Below are positions 5,853-7,380 of a stretch of 7,380 nt of DNA, piece by piece. The notes beneath the pieces were generated by a model. It saw nothing but the letters and a program-made list of their open reading frames with translations, was not told the DNA's origin and did not search any database. The stretch lies in assembly GCA_050486105.1 (NCBI GenBank), contig JBJHCR010000312.1, forward strand, positions 1 to 7,380, given 5' to 3'. Source of the stretch: JAEXNA01 sp050486105 (GTDB lineage: Bacteria; Vulcanimicrobiota; Xenobia; Xenobiales; JADMJV01). The position numbers were made by a program, and so were the translations under genes. How positions within the stretch are numbered: position 1 is the stretch's first letter; the number at the start of each line of letters is the position of its first letter.

Positions 5853-7380
5853 TAAGCCGGGGCTTGGAATTCGCTCTTGATCTGCTCTACCACTTCGGGG
5901 TTGGCAAGCGTTGAGATGTCGCCGAGTTTGTCGCCGTCGCCCTCCACGATCTTGCGCAGAATGCGACGCATGACCTTGCCCGATCGAGTTTTGGGCAGGC
6001 CCGGGACAAAGTGAATGCTGTCGAGGCCGGCGTGGGCCCCGATGGCCTGACGGCAGGCTTGGCGCATGCTGGTTTCCACCTCACTCGAAGGTTCGAAGCC
6101 TGGCTGAAGGACGGCGTAGACGTAGACCCCCTGACCCTTGATGGGATGGGGGTAACCCACCACCGCAGCCTCGGCCACCTCGTGCACATTGACCAGGGCG
6201 CTCTCGAATTCGGCGGTTCCCATGCGGTGTCCGGAGACGTTGAGTACGTCGTCCACCCGACCGGTGATCCAGTGATAGCCGTGAGGATCCCGCTTGCAGC
6301 CGTCTCCGGTGAAGTAGAAGCCGGGATAGGTGGCAAAATAAGTGGCCACATAACGATCGTGGTCTCCCCAGACCGTGCGAGCTTGGCCGGGCCACGGATG
6401 GCCTAAGCAAAGCTTCCCTTCTGCAGGCCCCCTGAGGATCCGCCCTTCTCCGTCCACGATAACAGGCATGATGCCAGGGAGGGGTAGGGTGGCAGAACCC
6501 GGAGCGGTATCGGTGACCGGAGCCAGTGGGGAAATGCAGACCCCTCCGGTCTCCGTCTGCCACCAAGTGTCCACGATAGTACAGCGCTTTTCGCCCACCA
6601 CCTCATAATACCAGAGCCAAGCGTCGGGATTGATGGGTTCCCCGACGGTTCCAAGAACCCGCAAAGAGGAGCGGTCATAGCGCTCCACGTGCTCATTCCC
6701 CTGAGCCGCTAGGGCTCGAAGAGCTGTCGGAGCGGTGTAAAAGATGGTCACCTTATGGCGCTGAACTAGGTCCCAATAGCGTCCAGCGTCAGGATACATC
6801 GGGGTGGATTCGAATATCAGCGTGGTGGCCCCATTGGCCAGGGGGCCGTAGACGATATAGCTGTGCCCGGTGACCCAGCCAACGTCGGCTACACAGGCAT
6901 AGATGTCGTCTTCTCTGAGGTCGAAGACGATCTGGTGGGTGTAACTCACGTAGGTCAGATAGCCTCCGGTGGTGTGCACCAGTCCTTTTGGCTTTCCGGT
7001 TGAACCTGAAGTGTAGAGGATGTAGAGGGGATCCTCGGCGGCGCATTCCACCGGGGGACAGGTGGCCTCAGAGCCTTCCATCAACTCGTGCCACCAGACG
7101 TCCCTTTGGGCCTGGAAATCCACCGGTGAACCGGTGCGCCGAAAGACCACCACCTTCTTTACCTGGGCTTCATCTTCAAGAGCACGATCTACCACAGCTT
7201 TCAACGGCAGCGGCTTACCTCCCCGGCGCCCTTCGTCTTGAGTGAGGACAAACTTGGCTCCGCAGTCTCGCACCCGATCCCGGAGCGCCTCGGCTGAGAA
7301 GCCGCCAAAGACCACCGAGTGGATGGCCCCAAGGCGGGCGCAGGCCAACATGGCGATCGCCGCCTCGGGCACCATACCCA
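5852..7380 (-). CDS. acs: Acetyl-CoA synthetase (AMP-forming), C-terminal about 510 residues; 5' end beyond the window
   Basis: Converts acetate, ATP and CoA to acetyl-CoA, AMP and PPi through acetyl-adenylate, in the cytoplasm. The frame is open to the right edge; the first visible residues, GMVPEAAIAMLACARLGA, correspond to about residue 140 of the roughly 650-residue enzyme, so some 140 residues lie outside. Counting from that Met: P-loop motif YTSGSTGKPKG (121-131); core motif TWWQTETGG (270-278), whose Trp closes the acyl pocket and favours acetate; FTGDG (355-359); hinge and CoA-side motif GRVDDVLNVSGHRMGTAE (372-389); and PKTRSGK (461-467), with the catalytic Lys467 that is reversibly acetylated in Acs enzymes. 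The end, GDKLGDISTLANPEVV, is typical of Acs. All catalytic residues visible are intact. No acetyltransferase or deacetylase gene is in view. The Met at 7375 is internal, not the start. Confidence 0.97.
   Translation of the reverse strand, partial: GMVPEAAIAMLACARLGAIHSVVFGGFSAEALRDRVRDCGAKFVLTQDEGRRGGKPLPLKAVVDRALEDEAQVKKVVVFRRTGSPVDFQAQRDVWWHELMEGSEATCPPVECAAEDPLYILYTSGSTGKPKGLVHTTGGYLTYVSYTHQIVFDLREDDIYACVADVGWVTGHSYIVYGPLANGATTLIFESTPMYPDAGRYWDLVQRHKVTIFYTAPTALRALAAQGNEHVERYDRSSLRVLGTVGEPINPDAWLWYYEVVGEKRCTIVDTWWQTETGGVCISPLAPVTDTAPGSATLPLPGIMPVIVDGEGRILRGPAEGKLCLGHPWPGQARTVWGDHDRYVATYFATYPGFYFTGDGCKRDPHGYHWITGRVDDVLNVSGHRMGTAEFESALVNVHEVAEAAVVGYPHPIKGQGVYVYAVLQPGFEPSSEVETSMRQACRQAIGAHAGLDSIHFVPGLPKTRSGKVMRRILRKIVEGDGDKLGDISTLANPEVVEQIKSEFQAPA

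Noticed and set aside
6081..6566. Open frame of 161 codons on the same strand as acs but in another frame; several others like it lie across 5887-7245.
   Set aside because: They are out-of-frame shadows of acs, whose own frame carries all AMP-forming synthetase motifs without interruption.
4540..7380. The idea that the transporter and acs form an acetate uptake and activation system.
   Set aside because: The genes are convergent, not co-transcribed, and the transporter belongs to the OPA type rather than to known acetate permease families (ActP, SatP). Adjacency alone is weak evidence.
1..7380. A hidden defence island, prophage, mobile element, CRISPR array or RNA gene.
   Set aside because: No integrase, transposase, long terminal repeats, regularly spaced repeats, tRNA-like fold or defence domains were seen. 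The EEP nuclease-like protein is predicted to face outside the membrane and has no defence partners nearby.

Overview
This looks like an ordinary bacterial chromosomal segment, moderately GC-rich by eye and gene-dense, with gaps from 11 bp to about 230 bp. The organism cannot be named from sequence alone. The genes use ATG and GTG starts, and TTG is possible for one. Two products carry export or membrane-anchor sequences. A small single-RRM protein of the kind found in cyanobacteria, several deltaproteobacterial and PVC lineages, spirochaetes and others is present, but it does not settle the phylum. I see no rRNA, tRNA, insertion sequence, CRISPR array, integrase, toxin-antitoxin pair or recognisable defence gene.

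Left part (1-3018): two minus-strand genes form a probable operon, a secreted DUF3298/RsiV-type protein (985-1710) followed 11 bp later by an alpha/beta hydrolase (77-973). Divergent from them, across a 129-bp intergenic region, is a membrane-anchored endonuclease/exonuclease/phosphatase (EEP) family protein (1840-3018). The secreted DUF3298 protein and the EEP enzyme would both act outside the cytoplasmic membrane, so this part may be envelope-related, but no pathway links them visibly.

Middle (3035-4408): a class I SAM-dependent methyltransferase of unassigned substrate (3035-3871, minus) runs convergent to the EEP gene. A 227-bp gap follows, which acts as the leader/promoter region of a compact RNA-recognition-motif protein (4099-4353, plus). 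That gene has a strong ribosome binding site, a perfect inverted repeat just upstream of it, Arg codon use typical of high expression, and a clean intrinsic terminator with a GCAA tetraloop.

Right part (4409-7380): a 12-TM major facilitator transporter resembling the organophosphate:phosphate antiporter (OPA/GlpT) family (4540-5823, plus) converges with the acetyl-CoA synthetase gene acs (5852 to the right edge, minus, 5' end missing). The genes are separated by 28 bp of GC-rich inverted repeats.

The genes read as six or seven independent transcription units rather than one system. The points most worth following are the OPA-like transporter, which appears to have lost two of the three key basic residues known from GlpT; the structured leader of the RRM gene; and the EEP enzyme with an unusual 59-residue cytosolic tail. 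I did not find convincing evidence of a new multi-gene system.
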